The notes under the pieces were generated by a model. The model made no database searches. It was not told the DNA's origin and worked only from the letters and a program-made list of their open reading frames with translations. A stretch of 8,522 bases of DNA, from the NCBI GenBank assembly GCA_964350605.1, contig CAYGKP010000098.1:1-8522 (forward strand), written 5' to 3'. The position numbers and the translations under genes are program-made. Shown here piece by piece: positions 1-6,791 of this stretch; positions within the stretch are counted from its first letter, which is position 1, and each line of letters begins with the position of its first letter. This DNA is from CAYGKP01 sp964350605. Lineage in GTDB: Bacteria > Bacteroidota > Bacteroidia > Cytophagales > JAAEPT01.

Positions 1-2851
1 CCACCAAGGAAAAATCGCCGAGATGGCCACGGGGGAAGGAAAGACCTTGGTCTCGACCTTGCCAGCCTACCTGAACGCCCTAGTGGGCCGCGGAGTCCAC
101 ATCGTGACGGTCAACGACTACCTGGCGCGGCGCGACATGGAGTGGATGGCACCCATCTTCCAATTCCACGGTTTGCGCGTGGATTGCATCGACATGCACC
201 GTCCCGGTTCGTTCGCCCGCAAAAAGGCCTACGAGGCCGACATCACGTACGGCACCAACAACGAATTCGGCTTCGACTACCTGCGCGACAACATGGCGAC
301 CGATACCGACGAGTTGGTCCAACGCCGCCATCACTACGCCATGGTCGATGAGGTGGATTCGGTCCTGGTCGATGATGCGCGTACACCGCTTATCATTTCG
401 GGTCCCGTGCCGCGAGGCGACGAGCACGAATTCCACGAGCTGCGCGTGGGGATCAACAAAGTGGTTGAGGCACAGAAGAAGCTCTGCAACGGATTTTTGA
501 ACGAGGCGAAAAAACTGCTCGCCGAAGGCAAAGACAAAGAGGGTGGCCTAGCACTTTTCCGGGCCTATCGTGGCCTGCCGGGCAACAAGCCACTCATTAA
601 GTTTTTGGGTGAGCCGGGCATGCGCCAGTTGCTCCAGAAAACGGAGAACACCTACATCGCCGAGCAATCCAAGTTAATGCCCGAAGCCGATGCGCCGTTG
701 TTCTTTACCATCGAGGAGCGCAACAACAACATCGAGTTGACCGAGAAAGGCATCGACCTGATCGCCGATGCACAGGGCGAGGATGAATCGTTCTTCATGA
801 TGCCCGACATCTCTATCGAGCTGCACCGCATCGAGCAGAACACCTCGATCTCGACCCAAGAACGCCTCGAGCAGAAGGAAAAACTGATCGACGACTACGG
901 GCGAAAATCCTCGCGCATCCACTCGATCAACCAACTGCTGAAAGCCTATTGCATGTTCGAGCGCGATGTGGATTACATCGTGGTCGACGGCAAAGTCAAG
1001 ATCGTTGACGAACAGACGGGCCGGGTCATGGAGGGCCGCCGTTATTCGGATGGCCTCCACCAAGCACTTGAAGCGAAGGAGAACGTGAAAGTCGAGGACG
1101 CGACGCAGACCTACGCGACCGTCACGCTCCAGAATTACTTCCGCATGTACCACAAGCTGGCCGGGATGACCGGAACGGCGGAAACTGAGGCGGGCGAACT
1201 CTGGGAGATCTACAAGCTCGACGTGGTGGTGGTGCCCACCAACCGCGTGATCAGCCGCGACGACAAGCAGGACCTGGTCTACCGTTCGATGCGCGAGAAA
1301 TTCAACGCTGTCATCGAGGAAGTCGAAGCCCTGCGCGAGGCGAATCGCCCCGTGCTCGTCGGTACCACCTCGGTGGAAGTCTCCGAGCTGCTCTCGCGCA
1401 TGCTCCAGCGCAAGAACATTCCCCACAACGTCCTAAACGCCAAGCAGCACGCCCGTGAGGCCCAAGTGGTCGCCGAGGCAGGCTTGCCCAAGCAAGTGAC
1501 CATCGCCACCAACATGGCGGGTCGGGGTACAGACATCAAGCTAACTCCCGAATCGAAAGCGGCGGGTGGTCTGGCGATCATCGGTACCGAACGTCACGAA
1601 TCACGCCGCGTTGACCGCCAGTTGCGTGGTCGGGCCGGTCGCCAAGGTGATCCCGGTTCGTCGCAGTTCTACGTGTCGCTCGAAGACAACCTCATGCGCC
1701 TATTTGGCGGCATGGAACGAATTTCGAAAATCATGGACCGCCTTGGCTTCAAAGAAGGCGAGGTGCTCCAGCACTCGATGATTACCCGTTCGATCGAGCG
1801 TGCGCAGAAAAAGGTTGAGGAGAACAACTTCGGCATTCGGAAGCGCCTCTTGGAGTACGACGACGTGATGAACAGCCAGCGCGAGGTGATCTACAAACGC
1901 CGCCGCAACGCGCTGTACGGGGACCGTTTGGAGCTGGATGTGCTCTCGATGATCTACGATGTCTGCGAGCAAGCCGTCGAGCTGTACCAGCCAATCAAGG
2001 ACTTCGAATCCTATCAGTTAAAAATCATCGCCGCCTTCGGGATGGACAGTCCATTTACGGCAGAGGCGTTCGAGAAGGAGTCGGCCCAGAAGCTGATCGA
2101 TCAACTGTTCGATGCGGCCGTTAAGAGCTACCGCAATCGCCAAGGCAAAATCGTCGAAGGCACCTGGCCGGGCCTGCAAGCCATCCACCGCGACCAGGGC
2201 GCGACCGTCAAGGAAGTGGTGATCCCCTTCCAGGAAGGCCGCCGCCAGATTTCAGTGCCCGTCTCGCTTGAGGAAATCATGGCCACCAGCGCGAAGAGCC
2301 TACCACGTGCAATTGAGAAGACTGCTGTGCTTTCGCTCATCGACCACGAATGGAAGGAGCACCTGCGCGAGATGGACGACCTGCGCCACTCGGTCCAGAC
2401 CGCTTCCTACGAGCAGAAAGACCCGCTCTTGATCTACAAATTCGAGGCGTTTGAGATCTTCAAGAACTTGCTGGCTAAGTTGGCCGAGGATACCTCCTCG
2501 TTCCTTTACCGCTCGGAAATTCCGCGCCGCAACCCGAACGAAATCCCACAGGCCCAGCGTCAACGCCGGGTCCAGCAAGTGCAGGAGAACAAAGCCGAAG
2601 CGGGCAGCATGCTCAGTGGCGGACCTGCGCCACAAGCGGCTTCTGGCGGCGGTCCAAGCCCTGCGCAAACCCAAACCGCGCCCCGCCCCGAGAACCGCGA
2701 GCCAGTTGTGGCAGACAAATTGCCTGGACGTAACGACCGGGTGTCGGTGCAATACGTCGATGGCTCGGTCAAACGCGACGTGAAGTTCAAAACCGTCGAG
2801 CAAGACGTCCTCTCCAACCGCTGTGTGGTCATTGAAAATGAAACTGCGTAA
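1..2851 (+). CDS. secA: Preprotein translocase ATPase SecA, 5'-truncated by window edge
   Basis: SecA is the cytosolic ATPase motor that drives unfolded preproteins through SecYEG. The reading frame is open from the first base. HQGKIAE precedes the Met at 23, so that Met is internal (Walker A) and the N-terminus lies outside the window. Numbering from this Met as 1, I see Walker A ATGEGKT (2-8), DEVD Walker B (109-112) followed by DDARTPLIISG, the GMTGTA motif (381-386), TNMAGRGTDIKL (496-507), the RQLRGRAGRQGD arginine-finger motif (532-543), and the helical scaffold/wing region with HEWKEHLREMD (775-785). A helical, charged stretch of several dozen residues after DEVD (about 135-225) matches the enlarged Bacteroidota form. 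The C-terminus has a Pro/Gly/Ala/Gln-rich linker (about 838-898), then a roughly 40-residue tail beginning GRND that lacks the usual Cys-rich zinc motif. The stop overlaps the next gene. The visible 949 residues probably lack somewhat under 200 N-terminal residues. Confidence 0.97.
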   Translation, partial: HQGKIAEMATGEGKTLVSTLPAYLNALVGRGVHIVTVNDYLARRDMEWMAPIFQFHGLRVDCIDMHRPGSFARKKAYEADITYGTNNEFGFDYLRDNMATDTDELVQRRHHYAMVDEVDSVLVDDARTPLIISGPVPRGDEHEFHELRVGINKVVEAQKKLCNGFLNEAKKLLAEGKDKEGGLALFRAYRGLPGNKPLIKFLGEPGMRQLLQKTENTYIAEQSKLMPEADAPLFFTIEERNNNIELTEKGIDLIADAQGEDESFFMMPDISIELHRIEQNTSISTQERLEQKEKLIDDYGRKSSRIHSINQLLKAYCMFERDVDYIVVDGKVKIVDEQTGRVMEGRRYSDGLHQALEAKENVKVEDATQTYATVTLQNYFRMYHKLAGMTGTAETEAGELWEIYKLDVVVVPTNRVISRDDKQDLVYRSMREKFNAVIEEVEALREANRPVLVGTTSVEVSELLSRMLQRKNIPHNVLNAKQHAREAQVVAEAGLPKQVTIATNMAGRGTDIKLTPESKAAGGLAIIGTERHESRRVDRQLRGRAGRQGDPGSSQFYVSLEDNLMRLFGGMERISKIMDRLGFKEGEVLQHSMITRSIERAQKKVEENNFGIRKRLLEYDDVMNSQREVIYKRRRNALYGDRLELDVLSMIYDVCEQAVELYQPIKDFESYQLKIIAAFGMDSPFTAEAFEKESAQKLIDQLFDAAVKSYRNRQGKIVEGTWPGLQAIHRDQGATVKEVVIPFQEGRRQISVPVSLEEIMATSAKSLPRAIEKTAVLSLIDHEWKEHLREMDDLRHSVQTASYEQKDPLLIYKFEAFEIFKNLLAKLAEDTSSFLYRSEIPRRNPNEIPQAQRQRRVQQVQENKAEAGSMLSGGPAPQAASGGGPSPAQTQTAPRPENREPVVADKLPGRNDRVSVQYVDGSVKRDVKFKTVEQDVLSNRCVVIENETA

Positions 2852-3341
2852 CCTACTTCTGGTCCCTGCCTTGCTGGTCGCCCTCTGCCTGGGCTTGGTC
2901 GGTTGTGTCGCAGCTCAAGGAGGCAGCAGCGAACAACTGATTCGCAGCGAGCTGCCCAAGTTTCCCGCACCTGCGGCCCAACTGGAGCGCCCTGAGTTGC
3001 CGCCACCCCCGGCGCCGAGCCAGTACCGCAACGTCCAAGCCGATTCGGCGGTCCGTGTGCTTGCGCGCTTGAATGCCGAGAAGGATTACATCAAAGGGTT
3101 CCGGGTGCAGGTCTATGCGGGCAGCAGCGAGGAACGCGCGAATAGCGTGAAGGGCATCGCCCGGGGCTTGCTGCTGGACGAAAACGTGTACGTGCGGTTC
3201 GAGGACCCCTATTTCCGCGTGAAAGCCGGGGATTGCTGGGACCGTTTGGAAGCCTACCGCATTTACGTTAAGCTAAAGGGTACCTTTCCCACGGCCCTCA
3301 TTGTGCCCGACGACAAGGTCTACATCCGCAAGCTGAATTAA
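2838..3341 (+). CDS. SPOR-domain lipoprotein
   Basis: This is a predicted exported lipoprotein of 167 residues. I chose the ATG at 2838 because it is followed at once by a lipoprotein signal: MKLR, a hydrophobic core (about 5-20), and lipobox LVGC with Cys23 as the lipidated residue. A GTG at 2823 would add five residues before the signal. After the Cys comes a Pro-rich linker (about 40-62), then a SPOR-like domain (about 85-162). That domain has the strand GFRVQVYAGS, a helix (ERANSVKGIARGLL), FRVKAGD, a second helix, and a final FPTALIVPDD strand. SPOR domains bind denuded septal peptidoglycan in characterised proteins, so a periplasmic or outer-membrane-anchored cell-wall role is inferred. 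The start lies inside the end of secA (14-base overlap), which suggests translational coupling. The specific function is unknown. Confidence 0.85.
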   Translation: MKLRNLLLVPALLVALCLGLVGCVAAQGGSSEQLIRSELPKFPAPAAQLERPELPPPPAPSQYRNVQADSAVRVLARLNAEKDYIKGFRVQVYAGSSEERANSVKGIARGLLLDENVYVRFEDPYFRVKAGDCWDRLEAYRIYVKLKGTFPTALIVPDDKVYIRKLN

Positions 3342-3357
3342 TTAAGCCCCATTTCTT

Positions 3358-4554
3358 TTGAGCCTCGCCCACCAACTTTCCAGCCAAAGCGAGGCGCTCT
3401 TCCCCCAGACAGTGGAGCGCCGCCGGCACCTCCACGCGAACCCCGAACTTTCGTTCGAGGAGCACCAGACGGTGGCCTATGTGCGGGCGGAGTTGGAGAA
3501 AATCGGCCTCACCAAATTCGAGACCAAGGCGAACACGGGCCTTGTGGCCTACATCGAGGGGCCCGAGCCGTCCGCGAATGTGATCGCCCTGCGCGCCGAC
3601 ATGGACGCGCTGCCGATTCACGAGAACAGCAGCCAGCCCTACGCCTCTAAGAATGAGGGAGTGATGCATGCCTGCGGGCATGATGTCCATTCTTCTTCGC
3701 TGCTGACAACTGCCAAGTTGCTGTTCGATGCGCGGGCCAGCTTGAAGGGCACCATCAAACTCATCTTCCAACCCGGCGAGGAAAAATTGCCCGGCGGTGC
3801 GTCGCTGATGATTAAAGACGGCGTGCTGGAGAACCCGCGCCCCAAGTGCATCATTGGCCAGCACGTGATGCCGTTGCTCCCTGCTGGGACCGTGGGGTTC
3901 CGCGAGGGGCGTTACATGGCCAGTGCCGATGAGATCTACCTGACGGTCAAAGGAAAGGGTGGCCACGCCGCCATGCCCGAAATGGGCATCGACCCGGTGG
4001 TCATCACCGCGCAGATCATCACCGCGCTGCAAACCGTCATCTCGCGGAGCAACAGCCCCAAGCTGCCTTCGGTTCTTTCGTTCGGGAAAGTGATGGCCGA
4101 GGGTGCGACCAACGTGATCCCCGGCGAAGTCAAGCTAGAAGGCACCTTTCGTACCTACGATGAGACCTGGCGTTTCGCGGCCCACAAAAAGATCGAAGAG
4201 ATTTGCGTGGGCATTGCCCGCAGCATGGGTGGCGATTGCGAGGTGGATATTAAGGTGGGCTATCCGGCCTTGAACAATACCCCTGACTTGACCCGTCGCT
4301 TGCGCGCGGGGGCAGAGGCCTACATGGGTAAGGAAAATGTGCTGGACCTCGACCTGTGGTTGGCCTCCGAGGACTTTGCGTTCTATTCGCAGGTGATTGA
4401 TTCCTGCTTCTACCGCTTGGGCATTCGCAATGAAGCAAAGGGGCTGACCTCGGGTCTGCATACCCCGACCTTTGACATCGACGAAGAAGCCCTCCGGTTG
4501 GGTCCGGGCCTGATGGCCTACCTCGCCATCGAGGAATTGGCCCAGGGGGCCTAA
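3358..4554 (+). CDS. M20-family metal-dependent amidohydrolase (amino-acylase/hippurate hydrolase type)
   Basis: A 398-residue protein of the M20D type: N-acyl-L-amino acid amidohydrolases, hippurate hydrolases and related carboxypeptidases that cleave an amide bond using two metal ions. Visible marks are RRHLHANPELSFEE (22-35), ALRADMDALPI (77-87), HACGHDVH (104-111, with ligand residues Cys106 and His108), QPGEE (138-142, catalytic Glu and ligand), GQH (His169), the dimerisation-domain stretch GKGGHAAMPE (199-208), SEDFAFY (337-343) and GLHTP with the last ligand His368. All expected ligands are present, so the enzyme looks intact. There is no signal peptide, so it is probably cytoplasmic. 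The start is TTG at 3358: an in-frame TAA lies at 3343-3345 with no ATG between, and the next residues fit the family's N-terminus. It follows the lipoprotein gene by 16 bases and is probably in the same operon. The substrate cannot be told from sequence. Confidence 0.92.
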   Translation: MSLAHQLSSQSEALFPQTVERRRHLHANPELSFEEHQTVAYVRAELEKIGLTKFETKANTGLVAYIEGPEPSANVIALRADMDALPIHENSSQPYASKNEGVMHACGHDVHSSSLLTTAKLLFDARASLKGTIKLIFQPGEEKLPGGASLMIKDGVLENPRPKCIIGQHVMPLLPAGTVGFREGRYMASADEIYLTVKGKGGHAAMPEMGIDPVVITAQIITALQTVISRSNSPKLPSVLSFGKVMAEGATNVIPGEVKLEGTFRTYDETWRFAAHKKIEEICVGIARSMGGDCEVDIKVGYPALNNTPDLTRRLRAGAEAYMGKENVLDLDLWLASEDFAFYSQVIDSCFYRLGIRNEAKGLTSGLHTPTFDIDEEALRLGPGLMAYLAIEELAQGA

Positions 4555-4576
4555 GCCACGCTTTTTGGCTCAATCC

Positions 4577-4596
4577 TTTCCCTCGTTGGAGGGAGG
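4577..4596. terminator. Hairpin between convergent genes, weak terminator candidate
   Basis: The 47-base gap between the convergent amidohydrolase and PiT-like genes holds an inverted repeat TTTCCCTC-GTTG-GAGGGAGG (six Watson-Crick pairs plus two G-U pairs on the + strand, 4-base loop). A second small inverted repeat, AGCCA/TGGCT, spans 4554-4570. Neither is followed by a clear U-tract on either strand, so the call rests on position and stem only. Confidence 0.25.
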
Positions 4597-4601
4597 TGGA
4601 A

Positions 4602-5744
4602 TTACATTCCGAGGCTTTCCAGGATGCCGTCGCGGACGGGCTTGTTGACCAGCATGGCAATGGCCAGCGAGATGATTAGGCCGATGATGGCGAACAGCGC
4701 GTCTTTCCCGATCATCGCCAGCGCAGTTTTGAAGCGCGCCTTGCGGAGTTTCTTCCGCTTTTTGGTGAGCGAGATGGTGAGTTCTCGACCGCCGAGCAAT
4801 CCCAAGAACACCCAGGTGGTGGACATGGGCACCGTGCTGTCGATGGTGTGGTAGACCAGGATCAAAGCATAGACGAAGTCAACGAGTGTAGCTGCCCGCA
4901 GGTCGGTGACCCCGGATTTCTCATTGACAATCTTTTGGATTCGGTCGCCTTTCAGGTAGAAGAGTAGGCCCAAGCCACCGAAGATGAACAGTGTGAACGC
5001 CAGAAATTCACCCGTCGACAAGCTGCGTGGCAGGAAGACGGCGATGTTCGCAGCGTCTTGCATCAGCCAAAAACCCCAGAGCGACCCGGAGATGATCCAT
5101 TGCGCCACCATCCAACCGGGATGGACTTTGCGCTTCAGCTTCCACTTGAAGGTTTTGAACAAGTAATAGACCAGCAGCCAAACGACCACCGCCGCCGCAA
5201 AGGCGATGAAGTAGCCGCCGAAGCTTTTGGCCATCACCTTGCCGATGGCACTGCCTTTGGTGGCAAAGCAGGAAAGCAGCAGGAAGGTCGTCGAGACCGG
5301 CATGCGCATCCGAGTCAGGATCAGAAGGACAATCGGCGCGGCCAGTTGCAGGAACTCAAAACTGGTCGGGGCCACCTCGAAGCCCTTATGATTTAAGCGG
5401 CCCCAGGACACATCGCCATCATAGGCCACCCAACTGAATGTCACCACTCCTACGAAGATCAGGCCCATGAACAGCCACATGAGCCACCAGGGCCGTTTGC
5501 TGTTCGAGGCGATGAACGTCCCGATCGTTTGGATCGAATCGTTGGCAATGGCCGAATAGGCCGCAATTGCAAAGCCGAACCACATCGCCAGGTGTGCGTA
5601 GGGCGTCAACACACCCGCGAGCACGATCATCACCAGGATGGCGACCAGAAACGTTTTCTCCCGAACGAAGATGTCGAAGAGTGCGTAAACCCGACCGGTC
5701 AAGGACTTGGTCGAGATGTCGTCTTTTTGCGGAGTAGTGGCCAC
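4602..5744 (-). CDS. Polytopic membrane protein, divergent PiT-type (inorganic phosphate transporter-like)
   Basis: A 380-residue integral membrane protein with about ten hydrophobic segments. I place it near the PiT/SLC20 phosphate transporters because both halves carry a PiT-like pair of signatures. Half one has AIANDSIQTIGTFIAS (65-80, compare the PiT GANDVANA box) and MPVSTTFLLLSCFA (148-161, compare PVSTTH). Half two has MQDAANIAVFLPRSL (228-242) and VPMSTTWVFLGLLGG (305-319). The order box-VSTT-box-VSTT matches the inverted-repeat fold of that family. Differences are real: QD replaces ND in the second box, and the His after STT is absent in both copies (Phe153, Trp311). A basic cytoplasmic stretch (TKKRKKLRKARFK, 327-339) precedes the last hydrophobic segment. 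The start is GTG at 5744, because an in-frame TAG at 5748-5750 excludes anything further upstream. No DUF47/PhoU-like partner gene is adjacent. Phosphate as substrate is inference; another anion is possible. Confidence 0.75.
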   Translation of the reverse strand: MATTPQKDDISTKSLTGRVYALFDIFVREKTFLVAILVMIVLAGVLTPYAHLAMWFGFAIAAYSAIANDSIQTIGTFIASNSKRPWWLMWLFMGLIFVGVVTFSWVAYDGDVSWGRLNHKGFEVAPTSFEFLQLAAPIVLLILTRMRMPVSTTFLLLSCFATKGSAIGKVMAKSFGGYFIAFAAAVVVWLLVYYLFKTFKWKLKRKVHPGWMVAQWIISGSLWGFWLMQDAANIAVFLPRSLSTGEFLAFTLFIFGGLGLLFYLKGDRIQKIVNEKSGVTDLRAATLVDFVYALILVYHTIDSTVPMSTTWVFLGLLGGRELTISLTKKRKKLRKARFKTALAMIGKDALFAIIGLIISLAIAMLVNKPVRDGILESLGM

Positions 5745-5903
5745 GGGCTACGTAGTTGTGCGTGGTCAAGTTAGTGTTTTTCCAAGTTCGACCCGCTCTA
5801 ACTGGGTTTTTTTGCACTTGGAGTTGACATTGTCCAACCAACACGCTGAATGAACCGAATTGAACCTAATTTAGAGACTCCCCGCTCACCCAACAGTAGC
5901 TCC
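5745..5903. promoter_or_regulatory. Divergent intergenic control region
   Basis: This space separates the starts of the PiT-like gene (-) and the beta-barrel gene (+) and must hold both promoters. It is visibly more AT-rich than its neighbours. It contains a T run (5807-5813), a TTGACA at 5824-5829 inside an imperfect dyad GTTGAC-ATT-GTCCAAC (5823-5838), and a TAATTTAG at 5867-5874 that differs at one base from the Bacteroidota -7 element TAnnTTTG. I could not pair any of these with a partner at correct spacing, so no exact promoter is called. Confidence 0.4.
5781..5822. repeat. Nested inverted repeat in the divergent intergenic region
   Basis: TCCAAGT (5781-5787) and ACTTGGA (5816-5822) form a perfect 7-base inverted repeat. 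Inside it is a second one, ACCC (5791-5794) and GGGT (5804-5807), followed by a T run. A further direct copy of CAAGTT lies at 5767-5772, exactly 16 bases before the copy at 5783-5788. The arrangement could be an operator with repeated half-sites or a structured leader 37-78 bases ahead of the PiT-like start. Both are inferred from symmetry only. Confidence 0.45.
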
Positions 5904-6707
5904 ATGTTATCCTTTCGCTTCCTGGCGGTTTTCTTTCTGGCCTTGATCGTGGGTCCGTCGGCTTGGGCACAAAATCCCTCGACCGACAAGACCTATCGCA
6001 ACAACGCGTATTGGTTCTCACTCGGGGGTCGCTATCGCTTTGCCCATCCGAACGACAGCACCCGCAGTCACGTCCTGTTTCTGGAGGCGAACATGCGCTC
6101 GCAGAATCCGTCGAACGGCTTCAAAACCGACGGGTTCTTCCAAAACATTTTCCGCTCCAGCCAGGAGTTGGGCGTATTGTTTCAAGCCACAGCCCATTGG
6201 AAGCTGGGTGCCAGTGGCCGGGCCATTCAGTTCGAGGACCGCAACGAGTCGGCGGGAAAAGCCTGGATTTGGCACGACGGACACATCGGAAAGCTGTTCT
6301 TCCGCAAGGGGCTGCAAGCCGAATATTTCAGCATTCCCCCGCCCGAGAACCCCAACCAGATCCGTAATGATTTGGCCCGCACTGCGGTGTTTGTTTCGCT
6401 GGATTACCCCGTGATNNNNNNNNNNATGGTGGCCAAGCGACCCCTGCATGTGGTGTTTTCCTACTGGGCCTACCAGTGGCACGAACAAGGTGATAACAAA
6501 GTGGGCATCTACGACGACCGCTTTTTTGACCTGACCCGTGGGCGGCTGATGTTGCAATACGAGCCCCTCGATTGGTTGTGGGTCCAGGCCTATCACATCC
6601 GCCAGACCGACTTGTTCTATGTGGACTTCTCACAGACCAACCGCAATTTCATCACGCCCACCTGGGGCTTCTCGGCGATCGTCAACATCGACCGAACCGG
6701 TAAGTAG
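5904..6707 (+). CDS. Secreted protein, probable outer-membrane beta-barrel (DUF2490-like), interrupted by an assembly gap
   Basis: The ATG at 5904 gives a classic signal peptide: MLSFRF, a hydrophobic core, and a likely cleavage after PSAWA before QN. An in-frame ATG at 5850 would add 18 polar residues before it and is less likely. The mature part of about 245 residues has no hydrophobic helices but many short stretches of alternating polar and aromatic residues, such as YWFSLGGRYRF, ATAHWKLGASGRAIQF, LHVVFSYWAYQW, RLMLQYEPLDWLWVQAYHI and WGFSAIVNI near the C-terminus. This is typical of an outer-membrane barrel. The pattern resembles Bacteroidota DUF2490 proteins, but that name is tentative. 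Ten Ns interrupt the gene after the residues DYPV, and the frame is the same on both sides. It is transcribed divergently from the PiT-like gene. No enzymatic motif is visible; a pore or structural role is inference. Confidence 0.65.
   Translation: MLSFRFLAVFFLALIVGPSAWAQNPSTDKTYRNNAYWFSLGGRYRFAHPNDSTRSHVLFLEANMRSQNPSNGFKTDGFFQNIFRSSQELGVLFQATAHWKLGASGRAIQFEDRNESAGKAWIWHDGHIGKLFFRKGLQAEYFSIPPPENPNQIRNDLARTAVFVSLDYPVXXXXMVAKRPLHVVFSYWAYQWHEQGDNKVGIYDDRFFDLTRGRLMLQYEPLDWLWVQAYHIRQTDLFYVDFSQTNRNFITPTWGFSAIVNIDRTGK
6416..6425. other. Assembly gap of 10 Ns
   Basis: A run of ten Ns lies within the beta-barrel gene. The bases to the left end in GTGAT and those to the right begin ATGGTGG. The shared AT means the two ends could be joined by a 2-base overlap to read GTG ATG GTG in frame. 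The Ns may therefore be a scaffolding placeholder with little or no missing sequence, but the true gap length is unknown. Confidence 0.95.
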
Positions 6708-6759
6708 TTTTTCCAGGCAGGTTCACCCTTTGGGCCCAGGAGGTATCAACCGAGAGCAA

Positions 6760-6784
6760 GCGGGCGAAAACCCGTACTTTTGTT
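6760..6784 (+). promoter_or_regulatory. Hairpin ahead of the GGGP synthase start (leader structure or weak terminator)
   Basis: CGGG (6761-6764) and CCCG (6771-6774) flank a CGAAAA loop. A flanking G-U pair (6760/6775) extends the stem to five pairs, and the T-rich stretch ACTTTTGTTT follows. It sits 17 bases before the ATG at 6792 and 53 bases after the stop of the barrel gene. It could be a weak terminator for that gene or a structure in the leader of the synthase gene. The short stem makes either reading uncertain. Confidence 0.3.
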
Positions 6785-6791
6785 TCCACTC

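Noticed and set aside
674..1426. 250-residue open frame on the - strand inside secA
   Set aside because: It lies wholly antisense to strongly conserved SecA motifs, has no recognisable domain, and is explained by GC-rich codon bias in the opposite frame.
2300..2803. 167-residue - strand open frame at the secA 3' end
   Set aside because: It is antisense to the HEWKEHL region and the linker of SecA, with no independent motif or start context.
3298..4032. 244-residue open frame on the - strand over the lipoprotein and amidohydrolase genes
   Set aside because: It is antisense to conserved catalytic motifs of the amidohydrolase and has low-complexity His/Arg-rich composition typical of a shadow frame.
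5804..5813. GGGT plus T run as a + strand rho-independent terminator
   Set aside because: The stem is only four pairs with a nine-base loop, and no + strand gene ends upstream that would need it. It is recorded as part of the inverted repeat.
5824..5852. TTGACA as a sigma70-type -35 box for the barrel gene
   Set aside because: No TATAAT-like element lies 16-18 bases downstream, and Bacteroidota primary sigma factors use a different consensus.
6018..6596. - strand open frame spanning the N gap
   Set aside because: It is antisense to the signal-peptide-bearing barrel gene and crosses undefined bases. The + strand reading has coherent barrel features.
6738..6744. AGGAGGT as the ribosome binding site of a small gene
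   Set aside because: No ATG, GTG or TTG start lies at normal spacing. The frame after it reads through to a stop at about 6804 and only overlaps the start of the GGGP synthase gene.
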